The position numbers and the translations under genes were made by a program. Positions 40,768 to 49,267 of a stretch of DNA of 64,000 nucleotides are shown here, piece by piece. Origin of the DNA: Verrucomicrobiaceae bacterium UBA7681 (GTDB taxonomy: Bacteria; Verrucomicrobiota; Verrucomicrobiia; Verrucomicrobiales; Verrucomicrobiaceae); contig DLGZ01000048.1 of the NCBI GenBank assembly GCA_002482965.1, positions 331,063 through 395,062 on the forward strand, in the 5' to 3' direction. Position 1 is the first letter of the stretch; every line of letters starts with the position of its first letter. Under the pieces are notes generated by a model, which was given only the letters and a program-made list of their open reading frames with translations, did no database searches and was not told where the DNA came from.

Positions 40768-43700
40768 TCAGTCCCTGTTTCTTTCCGGCGCAACCAGCGG
40801 CGCGCGATCTTCACCCGTTCGCATCCCCAGGTTCCCGTAACGATGATAATCAAAGCTCACGCTCTGCTCCTGCACATACCACAGCAGTTCCACCCGGCCC
40901 TCGGCAAGCACCGGTGCATCGGCGATGAACAGACATGCCTCGGCCGCAGCACGCCGGACGATTTCGGGCACGCGGTCAGCGGCGGCGTAACGCACGCGAC
41001 ACACATGACCTCCGAGTATCGTCGCCACCAATTCCTCGTCGCTTTCTTCAACAAACTCGATCAGGCCTGCCCAGTCATGCGTCAGTTTCTCCACGAGATT
41101 CAGTTCGTATGTGTCCAGGTCATGAGGCCTGCTGACAATTGTTCTCGCGCCCGTCACTCTCGTCGCCGCCACCCGTGTGAAGATTTCGAAAAAGCTGTCC
41201 TCTCGGCTCACACGGACATGCACCGCACGCAGCGGCAGATAACGCCGGAAATTGTCCTGACCGATCAGGCGAAAGTGGTCATGCTCCCGGCCAAACTCAG
41301 CACTCCACCATTGGTCGCAACTCTCAATGGCCTTCAAGGTACGCCAATAATGATCTTCCGCCACACCACAGGACTCATTCACGATATTCAAAACCAGACG
41401 CTCCAACGCAGGATTGCTCAAAGGTTCATCGCCCGGCCGCACAAGTGTTTCCACGAACCTCATGAACTGCGCCACATAGTTCGGCCCACCCGCTTTGAGG
41501 CCGGGCCCAAAGACGCTTTTCCCCATGCCACCGAACGGCTGCCTCAAAACGACCGCGCCCGTGGTACTGCGATTGATGTAGAGATTGCCCGCCCGAATGC
41601 CGGCCTTCCATTCAGCCTGTTCGCGATCATCGAGACTTTCTAGGCCGCTGGTCAGACCGAACCCCGTTTGATTGACCAATGCTATGGCTTCGTGAAGTCT
41701 CTCAAAGCGCATCACCCCAAGCACGGGGCCGAAAAATTCAGTCATGTGCGTGTAGCTTCCAGGCTGCACGCCCCATTTGATGCCCGGTGACCAGAGGCAT
41801 TCATTACCTTCGAGCTTGGACGGCATCAGCGCCCACGATTCGCCGTCTTCGAGCGTGAGCAGCGCATTCTCCAGATCCCCGGACGGCGGTCTGATCAGTG
41901 GCCCCATTTTCGTCGGCAGCTCCCAGGCAGACCCAACGGTAAGGCTCTGCGCCGCCTCGACGAGCGTGCGTTTGAACTCGGCATCATCATAGACCTCAGC
42001 CTCCAGCAGCAGCAGAGATGTGGCAGAGCATTTCTGCCCCGCGTGACTGAAGGCCGAGTGCAGCACATTTTTTATGGCGAGATCGCGGTCCGACATCGCA
42101 GTGACGATGGTAGCGTTCTTGCCTCCGGTTTCAGCACTCAATGGCAGCTCAGGCTTGGCCCGCAGCATGGCCAACGCGGTTTCCGTGCCGCCAGTCAGGA
42201 TGACCGCGCTCACCTGCGGATGCTGTACCAATTGCGCGCCCTCTTGCCCGCCGGAGCAGGGCACCAGCTGCAGCGTCTTTTTCGACACACCGCCACGCCA
42301 GAAGCACTGGCACAGCTCCCATGCAGGCAGCATTGCATCAGACGCCGGCTTCAAAATCACCGTATTCCCCGCCGCCAATGCTGCGGCAATTCCACCACAC
42401 GGAATGGCGATGGGAAAATTCCACGGCGAAACGACAACCACCACGCCTTTGCCTGACGCGGTGACGTTTGGCAGTTCGAAAAACGTCCGTGCGGCACCCG
42501 CGTAGAACTCAATAAAATCCACAGCTTCACTCACTTCAGGATCAGATTCAGCCAGCGTCTTGCCGCCATTCGCCAGCGCCACCCCCATCAGATCCGCACG
42601 TGCCAGTCGGCATTCCCTGGCGACCTGCTGCAAAACGACCTGCCGCTGTTGTGCTGACAAAGCCCGCCAGCCATCATCATCCCGCGCAGCACATTCGACG
42701 GCCAGCTCAACATCCTGACGACTTGCTTGCAGATAATGTCCGACAACAACTCCCGGCCGCGATGGATCCAGACATTCCCGCGAGCTGCGTCCGGTGGTCA
42801 CCTCCAGGCCCTCAATCACAAGCGGCACCTCGACACAGCGCTGCTTCCACGCGGTCACAATGCCCTGCGCCCACTCCGCATGATGCGGCAACGACCAGTC
42901 GGTGTCGGGCTCGTTGACGAAGACACCCGAAGCAGGCTGCTTCACATTCCTCCGGTCCTGCGTGCGGCGGGGCGCGGCACTCAGCGTGTCGAGGCGCGTG
43001 AACGCAGCGCGAAAACCCTGCTCCAGCTGCCGCCACTGCTCGCTGTCGGGAACCAGCTTGAAGGTATGACGCAAAAAATTCTCGGGACCGGTGTTTTCAT
43101 CGAGCCGCCGAATAAGATATCCGATGGCGCTAAGAAAGTGCTCCTTATGACATACGGGCGCGTAAAGCAGCAGATGTGGCGACTCCTCAAACAGCGCACG
43201 ACGCTGATGATTGGCCATGCCTTCGAGCATCTCAAACTGCACCCGCTCCATCGCGTCATTGTCCCGCGCAAGCGTGAGCGCGTAGGCCACATCGAACAAA
43301 TTGTGCGAAGCGATCCCCAGTTTCACTGCAGTCAGATTTTCGACGCGGAAGCCTTCGTGCAGCATGCGCTTGTAGTTCGCGTCCGTGTCAGTCTTCGTTT
43401 CAAAGGGTGCCTGCGGCCAGCCTTTGACCGCTGCTTCGAAACGTTCCATCTCCATGTTCGCCCCCTTCACGATGCGCATCGTGATGCCAGCGCCGCCTTT
43501 AGCGACACGTTCACGCGCCCACGCATGGAGCCGCTGCTGCCACAGGAACGAGTCGGGAATGTATGCCTGCAGCACGATGCCCGCGCTCACCTGCTCAAGC
43601 CCACGTCGCTCAAGCGTCCGCATGAAAACTTCACACGTGAGGCTGAGGTCGCGATACTCCTCCATATCCAGGTAAATGAACTTCGACACTTGGGTGCCAT

Positions 43701-44352
43701 CGAGGCGCGTAAAACTGGCACGTGCCGCACTGCGATACAGGCGCTCCAGCCGGTCACACAAAGTCGCAATCGTGTGCTCGCGTGCGAGCGGCGACATCTG
43801 CGAGTAGAGCGTGGAAATCTTCACCGAGAACACCTCCGTTTCCGGATGTTGCAACGCTTCAAGATACAACGAAAGCCTGCGCTCCGCCTCAGCCTCGCTG
43901 AGGATCGCCTCGCCGAGGAAATTCACGTTCATGCGCACTCCCTGTGCGGTGCGCTGGCGCAGATGCTCCGCGAGCACCTCCGGCTCCGCAGGCAGAATGA
44001 CGTTGGCCGTTTCATGCTGCATGTGATCCTTCACCATCGGCACAGAGACGCCCGGCAGCCAGCCACCGAAGGTCTGAAACCCACGCAACATCGCCCGGTC
44101 TAGTGGATTGAAAAAACGCGGCACGCCCTGCACATCCAGAATGTGCGTGAACTGATCCGCCACCCGCGCGGCCGATCTGGGGCGAAACGCCTGATCTGTG
44201 AGCTGCACGAGCGTCGCTTTGTCCGAAGGAGTCTGCAGCATGCGGTCCAGCTCCGCCTGCTGGCGTTTCTCCGCAGGTGTTTGCAGTTCCGTAGCCCGCA
44301 GTTGCAGCCTGCGGGCCAGCTCTACCGCATGATCAATAAGTTCCTCATTCAT
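40768..44352 (-). CDS. putA: Bifunctional proline dehydrogenase / L-glutamate gamma-semialdehyde dehydrogenase
   Basis: A 1194-residue PutA. The proline dehydrogenase barrel fills about residues 80-450 (MNVNFLGEAILSEAEAERRL, SVKISTLYSQ, FIYLDMEEYRDLSLT, MRIVKGANMEMERFEA, NLFDVAYALTLA). The aldehyde dehydrogenase lies at about 500-980 (VVSPWNFPIAIPCGG, LSAETGGKNATIV, catalytic Cys in FSHAGQKCSA, TEFFGPVLGVMRF, QPFGGMGKSVFGPG), followed by a C-terminal extension of about 200 residues. There is no N-terminal ribbon-helix-helix DNA-binding domain, so this enzyme is not an autogenous repressor. Proline is oxidised through FAD to glutamate at the membrane. It begins 12 bp after kbl, so both probably share the motif-bearing promoter upstream of kbl. 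Confidence 0.95.
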   Translation of the reverse strand: MNEELIDHAVELARRLQLRATELQTPAEKRQQAELDRMLQTPSDKATLVQLTDQAFRPRSAARVADQFTHILDVQGVPRFFNPLDRAMLRGFQTFGGWLPGVSVPMVKDHMQHETANVILPAEPEVLAEHLRQRTAQGVRMNVNFLGEAILSEAEAERRLSLYLEALQHPETEVFSVKISTLYSQMSPLAREHTIATLCDRLERLYRSAARASFTRLDGTQVSKFIYLDMEEYRDLSLTCEVFMRTLERRGLEQVSAGIVLQAYIPDSFLWQQRLHAWARERVAKGGAGITMRIVKGANMEMERFEAAVKGWPQAPFETKTDTDANYKRMLHEGFRVENLTAVKLGIASHNLFDVAYALTLARDNDAMERVQFEMLEGMANHQRRALFEESPHLLLYAPVCHKEHFLSAIGYLIRRLDENTGPENFLRHTFKLVPDSEQWRQLEQGFRAAFTRLDTLSAAPRRTQDRRNVKQPASGVFVNEPDTDWSLPHHAEWAQGIVTAWKQRCVEVPLVIEGLEVTTGRSSRECLDPSRPGVVVGHYLQASRQDVELAVECAARDDDGWRALSAQQRQVVLQQVARECRLARADLMGVALANGGKTLAESDPEVSEAVDFIEFYAGAARTFFELPNVTASGKGVVVVVSPWNFPIAIPCGGIAAALAAGNTVILKPASDAMLPAWELCQCFWRGGVSKKTLQLVPCSGGQEGAQLVQHPQVSAVILTGGTETALAMLRAKPELPLSAETGGKNATIVTAMSDRDLAIKNVLHSAFSHAGQKCSATSLLLLEAEVYDDAEFKRTLVEAAQSLTVGSAWELPTKMGPLIRPPSGDLENALLTLEDGESWALMPSKLEGNECLWSPGIKWGVQPGSYTHMTEFFGPVLGVMRFERLHEAIALVNQTGFGLTSGLESLDDREQAEWKAGIRAGNLYINRSTTGAVVLRQPFGGMGKSVFGPGLKAGGPNYVAQFMRFVETLVRPGDEPLSNPALERLVLNIVNESCGVAEDHYWRTLKAIESCDQWWSAEFGREHDHFRLIGQDNFRRYLPLRAVHVRVSREDSFFEIFTRVAATRVTGARTIVSRPHDLDTYELNLVEKLTHDWAGLIEFVEESDEELVATILGGHVCRVRYAAADRVPEIVRRAAAEACLFIADAPVLAEGRVELLWYVQEQSVSFDYHRYGNLGMRTGEDRAPLVAPERNRD

Positions 44353-44364
44353 GACACTGTCGAG

Positions 44365-45555
44365 TTAGACACCCAACTGCTGTTTGACCGCGACAAATGC
44401 TTTCACAGCATTTTCGAGGTCGTCCCGCGTATGAGCGGCGCTGATCTGCGTGCGGATGCGTGCCTTGCCCTGGGGAACCACCGGATAGCTGAAGCCGATG
44501 ACGTAAACACCACGCTCCAGCATTGCGTCTGCAAATTTCGCGGCCAGCGCAGCATCGCCGAGCATCACAGGAACGATGGGGTGCTCGCCGGGCACGATTC
44601 GAAATCCTGCGGCGGTCATCTGCTCACGGAAAAAGCGCGTGTTGGTCTCAAGCTGATCACGCAGACTGGTGGACTGCTTCAGCAGATTCAGCGCCGCAAT
44701 GGAAGCACCCGCGATGCTCGGGCAGAGCGTGTTGGAGAACAAATAAGGACGCGAACGCTGACGCAGCAGTTCAACGATTTCTTTTCTTCCACTGGTATAG
44801 CCACCGCTCGCGCCGCCGAGGGCTTTACCGAGCGTGCCGGTGAGAATGTCAATGCGGCCCATGACATCGGCATGCTCATGGGTGCCACGGCCCGTTTTGC
44901 CCATGAATCCGACGGCATGAGAGTCATCCACCATCACCAAGGCGTGGTATTTGTCCGCCAGATCACAGATCGCCTTCAGCGGAGCGATGAAACCGTCCAT
45001 CGAAAACACCCCGTCCGTGGCGATCAGTTTAAAACGAGCACCTTTCTCATCAGCCGCGATCAACTGCGCCTCCAGATCGGCCATGTCGCAGTTTTTATAG
45101 CGATAGCGCTGCGCTTTGCACAATCTCACTCCGTCGATGATGGAGGCATGGTTGAGCTCGTCGCTAATGATCGCGTCTTCCGGGCCGAGGATCGTCTCAA
45201 ACAGGCCACCATTGGCATCGAAGCACGAACCATAGAGAATTGTGTCCTCCGTGCCAAGGAAGTCCGACAAAGAGGCCTCCAGTTCCTTGTGCACCCCTTG
45301 CGTTCCACAGATGAAGCGCACGCTTGCCAGCCCATAGCCCCACTGCTCCAGCGCCTCATGCGCCGCATTCCTCACCATCGGATGCTGCGCGAGGCCGAGG
45401 TAATTGTTCGCACACATATTGAGGACCTCCCCGCCGCCATTCGCACGAACCAGCGTGCCCTGCGGAGTGGATAGCACGCGCTCGTGCTTGTAAGTGCCCG
45501 CAGCGCGGATGGCATCGAGCTGCGTGGTAAGATGCGTGGCAAAGGTCGAATTCAT
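44365..45555 (-). CDS. kbl: Glycine C-acetyltransferase (2-amino-3-ketobutyrate CoA ligase)
   Basis: A 396-residue PLP enzyme of the alpha-oxoamine synthase family, matching the usual Kbl length. Motifs: CANNYLGLAQHP, GFGLASVRF-type segment as GYGLASVRFICGTQGVHKEL, LNHASIIDGVRLCKA, VDDSHAVGFMGKTGRGTHE, and the PLP lysine in GTLGKALGGASGGY. It converts 2-amino-3-ketobutyrate and CoA to glycine and acetyl-CoA, the second step of threonine breakdown after Tdh. The ATG at 45555 was chosen over the longer ORF (45636), because the upstream residues cover the shared regulatory element. lysR precedes it and putA follows at 12 bp. Confidence 0.95.
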   Translation of the reverse strand: MNSTFATHLTTQLDAIRAAGTYKHERVLSTPQGTLVRANGGGEVLNMCANNYLGLAQHPMVRNAAHEALEQWGYGLASVRFICGTQGVHKELEASLSDFLGTEDTILYGSCFDANGGLFETILGPEDAIISDELNHASIIDGVRLCKAQRYRYKNCDMADLEAQLIAADEKGARFKLIATDGVFSMDGFIAPLKAICDLADKYHALVMVDDSHAVGFMGKTGRGTHEHADVMGRIDILTGTLGKALGGASGGYTSGRKEIVELLRQRSRPYLFSNTLCPSIAGASIAALNLLKQSTSLRDQLETNTRFFREQMTAAGFRIVPGEHPIVPVMLGDAALAAKFADAMLERGVYVIGFSYPVVPQGKARIRTQISAAHTRDDLENAVKAFVAVKQQLGV

Positions 45556-45564
45556 GTCTGTCGG

Positions 45565-45596
45565 TATATTGGATACTCGTCCTGTATTTTGGCAAC
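45565..45596 (-). promoter_or_regulatory. Shared tdh/kbl regulatory element, kbl copy
   Basis: On the coding strand this reads GTTGCC, 8 bp, then GGACGAGTATCCAATATA, ending 9 bp before the kbl ATG. The same pattern with identical spacing lies before tdh at 47799-47830: 22 of the 24 defined positions agree. Within this copy, ATAC-N7-GTAT at 45573-45587 is a LysR-type dyad (T-N11-A), which the tdh copy does not keep. It may combine a -35-like TTGCCA and a -10-like AATATA with an operator between them. The remaining 45597-45717 stretch shows nothing clear apart from a weak TACCC/GGGTA hairpin. Confidence 0.65.
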
Positions 45597-45717
45597 AAGG
45601 AATTTCCAGTGCACACATCTGCACCACCACATACAACGTACCCTGCGGGGTAGATCACGCCTTCAATCCTGCCAGATCAGTCGCGCGGACAATTTCATCG
45701 CAGGTCTTCTATCCCTC

Positions 45718-46701
45718 TTAAAAAGCCTTCAGAACCAGTTCACGAAACGCCTGCACATGCGCAGGCTCGAAACGGCCCTTGCGCTGCACCAGAAATACCT
45801 CCTCATGGCCAAACAAAGCAGCAGCTTCGCGCACGACAACCTCCTCCTCACCTGCACCACGCTTTGGTGGTTTGACACTCGCCGCGCTGGTGCCGATGGC
45901 GATACCGAACCCGATGGCCACATAGTTCAATAGCAGGGCGCGGTTCGTGGCCGTCATCGTCACATTCATGCGGTCCGCCAGCCCGGCCTGGGCGAACACC
46001 TGACGAATCTGCCGATGGGAACTGCTTTCCACTGGAGCCAGCACCAATGGCTGGCTGACGATGCCAGCGAGTGTCAGTTGCCGCGCACGCGCCAGCGCAT
46101 GATTCGCCGGACACATGAGGTAAAAGGCATAGCGCGCCAGCGGCTGGTACTGAAACTGCGGCATCACTTCGTCACCCGTGGCCATGCCCATGATCGCCAG
46201 ATCCGCCTCATCCTGCTCGATCACCTGCCGGGCCATGTAGGAAGGCCGGTCCAGCAACACAAGCTTCACCTTTGGATGATTCTGACGATACAAGATGATG
46301 GGCCGCCGCAGCGCACCCGTGAGCATAGCCGACGGAGCTACAACCGTCAGCGTGCGGGCTGCCGTGCTGCGCTGATCCTCAAACATCGCCCGCAGTCCGT
46401 CAAAAGACTCGACCAACGGCGCGGCCAGATCCACCAGCGCACGACCATCGTCGGTGAGCGAAACTTTGGAGCCTTCCGCAACGACAAACTGCACGCCGTA
46501 TTCATCCTCCAGCGAACGAATCTGCTGCCACACAGAGGGCACTGCCAGATCCATCGCCGCTGCAGTCGCCGCAAAGCTGCCCTGCCGCGACAGCTCCACC
46601 AGCGCACGAATCTGCCGGAAACGCACCTCCTTGAAGTAACGGCGCGCAGGGGAATTGGCCGTCGTGCCGATTCTTTGAGGGGCGTTGGGTTTCACTTTCA
46701 T
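45718..46701 (-). CDS. LysR-family transcriptional regulator
   Basis: A 327-residue LysR regulator. The N-terminal winged helix-turn-helix (about residues 27-85) has RFRQIRALVELSRQGSFAAT, AAAMDLAVPSVWQQIRSLE and YGVQFVV. The effector domain follows (about 110-320), with LTVVAPSAMLTGALRRPI and DEADLAIMGMATGDE. The start is well supported by AGGAGGT 7 nt before the ATG, one of the few strong Shine-Dalgarno sequences in the window. It lies between tdh (50 bp upstream) and kbl (162 bp downstream), and is the natural candidate regulator of both through the shared 32-bp element. The effector might be threonine or a breakdown product; this is inference. Confidence 0.92.
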   Translation of the reverse strand: MKVKPNAPQRIGTTANSPARRYFKEVRFRQIRALVELSRQGSFAATAAAMDLAVPSVWQQIRSLEDEYGVQFVVAEGSKVSLTDDGRALVDLAAPLVESFDGLRAMFEDQRSTAARTLTVVAPSAMLTGALRRPIILYRQNHPKVKLVLLDRPSYMARQVIEQDEADLAIMGMATGDEVMPQFQYQPLARYAFYLMCPANHALARARQLTLAGIVSQPLVLAPVESSSHRQIRQVFAQAGLADRMNVTMTATNRALLLNYVAIGFGIAIGTSAASVKPPKRGAGEEEVVVREAAALFGHEEVFLVQRKGRFEPAHVQAFRELVLKAF

Positions 46702-46751
46702 CGTTAGTCACCTCCTAAGAGATTTTAAAGATGATAGCAAGAGCCGTAAAT

Positions 46752-47780
46752 CTAAGCGGACCAGTCGAGCACCACTTTCCCGCAGTTGCCGGACTCCATG
46801 GCGGCGAAGCCTTTTTCGAATTCGGTATAGTGGAAGCGATGCGTGATGACAGGCTTGATGTTGAGACCGCTTTCGAGCATCACGCTCATCTGATACCAAG
46901 TCTCGTACATCTCACGACCGTAGATGCCGTGAATGGTGAGCATGTTAAAGATGACCTTGTTCCAGTCGATGGCGATCTGCTCGCTGGGAATGCCTAGCAT
47001 GGCGATCTTGCCGCCGTGGCACATGTTGTCGATCATGCTGCGAAAGGCGGCGGCGTTCCCGCTCATTTCGAGCCCGACATCGAAGCCCTCCTTCATGCCG
47101 AGCTGCTTCTGCACGTCTTCGATTTTCTCGGTCGTCACGTTCACCGCACGTGTCGCACCCATCTGCCGCGCCAGATTAAGACGATACTCATTAACATCCG
47201 TGATGACGACGTGTCGTGCCCCGGCATGCTTCACGACAGGAATCGCCATGATACCGATGGGTCCAGCCCCCGTGATCAGCACATCCTCACCAAGGCATTC
47301 AAAAGCCAGCGCCGTATGCACCGCATTGCCGAAGGGGTCGAAAATGCTCGCGACTTCTTCATCCACACCCTCTCGATGATGCCAGACATTGGTCATCGGC
47401 ACACTGATGTATTCGGCAAAGGCCCCGGTGCGGTTCACGCCGATGCCGACGGTGTCTTTGCAAAGATGTCGCCGGCCCGCGAGGCAGTTGCGACAGCGGC
47501 CGCACACGACATGCCCCTCAGCGCTGACGATCTCGCCGACATGGAAATCATTCACGTTCGAGCCGACCGCAACAACCTCCCCCACAAACTCATGCCCCAC
47601 CACCATCGGCACCGGGATCGTCTTCTGCGCCCAGGCATCCCATTTGTAGATGTGCAGGTCCGTGCCGCAGATGCCGGTCTTGCGAACCTTGATGAGGACA
47701 TCATTGATGCCGACCTGAGGTTCCGGGACATCCTGGAGCCACAGACCGCGTTCAGACCGTGCTTTGACGAGAGCTTTCAT
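46752..47780 (-). CDS. tdh: L-threonine 3-dehydrogenase
   Basis: A 342-residue zinc alcohol-dehydrogenase-family enzyme with the full set of Tdh features: catalytic zinc Cys38 in TGICGTDLHIYKWD, GHEFVGEVVAVG, four structural-zinc cysteines in CGRCRNCLAGRRHLC (near residues 93-107), FDPFGNAVHTAL and the NAD loop VLITGAGPIGIMAIPV. The IYGREMYETWYQM segment is typical of Tdh. It oxidises threonine to 2-amino-3-ketobutyrate, which Kbl then cleaves to glycine. lysR follows 50 bp downstream and probably shares its transcript. The upstream gap of 62 bp carries the tdh copy of the shared element. Confidence 0.95.
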   Translation of the reverse strand: MKALVKARSERGLWLQDVPEPQVGINDVLIKVRKTGICGTDLHIYKWDAWAQKTIPVPMVVGHEFVGEVVAVGSNVNDFHVGEIVSAEGHVVCGRCRNCLAGRRHLCKDTVGIGVNRTGAFAEYISVPMTNVWHHREGVDEEVASIFDPFGNAVHTALAFECLGEDVLITGAGPIGIMAIPVVKHAGARHVVITDVNEYRLNLARQMGATRAVNVTTEKIEDVQKQLGMKEGFDVGLEMSGNAAAFRSMIDNMCHGGKIAMLGIPSEQIAIDWNKVIFNMLTIHGIYGREMYETWYQMSVMLESGLNIKPVITHRFHYTEFEKGFAAMESGNCGKVVLDWSA

Positions 47781-47798
47781 GGTGGTTGTTTATGACAA

Positions 47799-47830
47799 TA
47801 TATTGGACACGCGTCCATTAAATCGGCAAC
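47799..47830 (-). promoter_or_regulatory. Shared tdh/kbl regulatory element, tdh copy
   Basis: On the coding strand: GTTGCC, 8 bp, GGACGCGTGTCCAATATA, ending 18 bp before the tdh ATG. GGACGCGTGTCC is a near-palindrome (10 of 12 positions). The element fills half of the 62-bp gap between the DUF1501 stop and tdh and is matched at 45565-45596 before kbl. The 8-bp spacer differs between the copies while the flanks are kept, which argues for function rather than recent duplication. Confidence 0.65.
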
Positions 47831-47842
47831 TGATTTTTTTCA

Positions 47843-49267
47843 TCAGGCGAGGATCTGCGGAATAACCTTGCCGAAATCGCGCTCCAGACGCTTGCGGCCC
47901 GGAATTTCCAGACGATGCGGATCCAGGCCGAGCTGATGCAGGATGGTGGCATGCACATCCGTCACATAGTGCGGATGCTCCACGGCGTGAAAGCCGAGCT
48001 CATCGGTGCTGCCATGGATTGTGCCCCCCTTGATGCCGCCGCCGGCCATCCACACACTGAAGCCAAACGGATGGTGGTCGCGCCCATCGCTGCCCTGTGT
48101 ACCCGGCGTGCGGCCAAATTCGGTGGCAAAGACGACGAGCGTGTCATCCAGCATGCCACGCTGTTTGAGATCCTTCAGCAGGCCGGAGATGGGCTTGTCC
48201 ACCTGCTGGGCAAGGCTGGAGTGATTCTTCTTCAGTCCGGAATGCGAGTCCCACGCACCCGCCGCACCATCGCCATGCTGGAGCTGAATGAAGCGCACCC
48301 CACGCTCTGCGAGGCGACGTGCCACAATGAGTTGCCGGGCAAACGGCTCAGTCACCTTGTCATCCATGCCGTAGAGTTTTTTCGTCTCCTCGCTCTCAGC
48401 TTCGAGGTTCATCGTCTCCGGAACGGCGGTCTGCATGTTGTAGGCAAGCTGATAGCTCTTCATCCGCGCAGCGAGCGTCTTGTCCCCAGGATACTGCTCC
48501 GCATTGAGCGCATTGAGCCGGTGGATGAGATCAAACTGAGCCTCCTGCTGCGACCTGCCAATCTGAAACTCCGGCGCGGCATAGGTGAGAGAGTTCTTCG
48601 GATCCACCTTCAAGTTCACCGCGTCATAGGCGGGGCCGAGATAATGGCCGTCCCGCACATCAAAAAAACGCGGTCCCATGTTGATGAACGAAGGCAGATT
48701 GTCCGTCATGCTGCCGAGTCCGTAGGTCACCCAGGCACCGAGCGTCGGCACCCGTGGCTCCAGCATGTGCCGACCACTGTGAAACTGCACCTGCGCCCCG
48801 TGGTTGTCATCCGTCGTCCACATGCTGCGGATGAAGGCGATCTCGTCCGCGCATGAGCCGATGTGCGGGAACCAGTCGCTGATCTCCACCCCACAATCCC
48901 CGTAGCGCTTGAAGCCGGTTTGCAGCGGATAAATGACATTGCGCTGCTGACCGTTCGCATCGTTCACCACCACCACGCGCACCTTTTTGAGCTTCTCCGG
49001 ATTCTGCACGTCCTTGTAAGGCGTCTCGCCAATGGACTTGCCCGCATACTTCGTGACCATGGGCTTGGGATCAAAGCTCTCCATGTGGCTCACCCCACCG
49101 CGCATGAACAGCCAGATCACGCGCTTGGCCCGCTGGGGTATCATCGGCAGGCCATCTGGTGGCCTCCAAGTTTCCTCCGCCCTGAGCATGGACGCGACGG
49201 CAATGCTGCCAAGTCCGCCGAGGATGTCGCGGCGCAGGAAGGGTGTGGGCGGAAGGCGCGGTGTCAT
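47843..49267 (-). CDS. DUF1501 protein, TAT-exported
   Basis: A 474-residue DUF1501 protein with a short TAT motif (LRRDILGGLGSIAVASML, arginines 12-13). Signatures: WLFMRGGVSHMESFDPKPMV (GGVSHMESFD in place of the more common GGPSHLDTFD), WDSHSGLKKNH, FATEFGRTPGTQG, GRDHHPFGFSVWMAGGG, IHGSTDELGFHA and TDVHATILHQLGLDPH. The ESFD form replaces the first Asp with Glu, a conservative change at a likely metal ligand. The ATG overlaps the PSD1 stop in ATGA, the standard coupling. It lies directly before the threonine genes but is probably functionally separate. Confidence 0.92.
   Translation of the reverse strand: MTPRLPPTPFLRRDILGGLGSIAVASMLRAEETWRPPDGLPMIPQRAKRVIWLFMRGGVSHMESFDPKPMVTKYAGKSIGETPYKDVQNPEKLKKVRVVVVNDANGQQRNVIYPLQTGFKRYGDCGVEISDWFPHIGSCADEIAFIRSMWTTDDNHGAQVQFHSGRHMLEPRVPTLGAWVTYGLGSMTDNLPSFINMGPRFFDVRDGHYLGPAYDAVNLKVDPKNSLTYAAPEFQIGRSQQEAQFDLIHRLNALNAEQYPGDKTLAARMKSYQLAYNMQTAVPETMNLEAESEETKKLYGMDDKVTEPFARQLIVARRLAERGVRFIQLQHGDGAAGAWDSHSGLKKNHSSLAQQVDKPISGLLKDLKQRGMLDDTLVVFATEFGRTPGTQGSDGRDHHPFGFSVWMAGGGIKGGTIHGSTDELGFHAVEHPHYVTDVHATILHQLGLDPHRLEIPGRKRLERDFGKVIPQILA

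Noticed and set aside
42727..44103. Plus-strand open frame (458 codons) opposite putA
   Set aside because: Composition is Arg/His-rich shadow sequence; putA on the minus strand is unambiguous.
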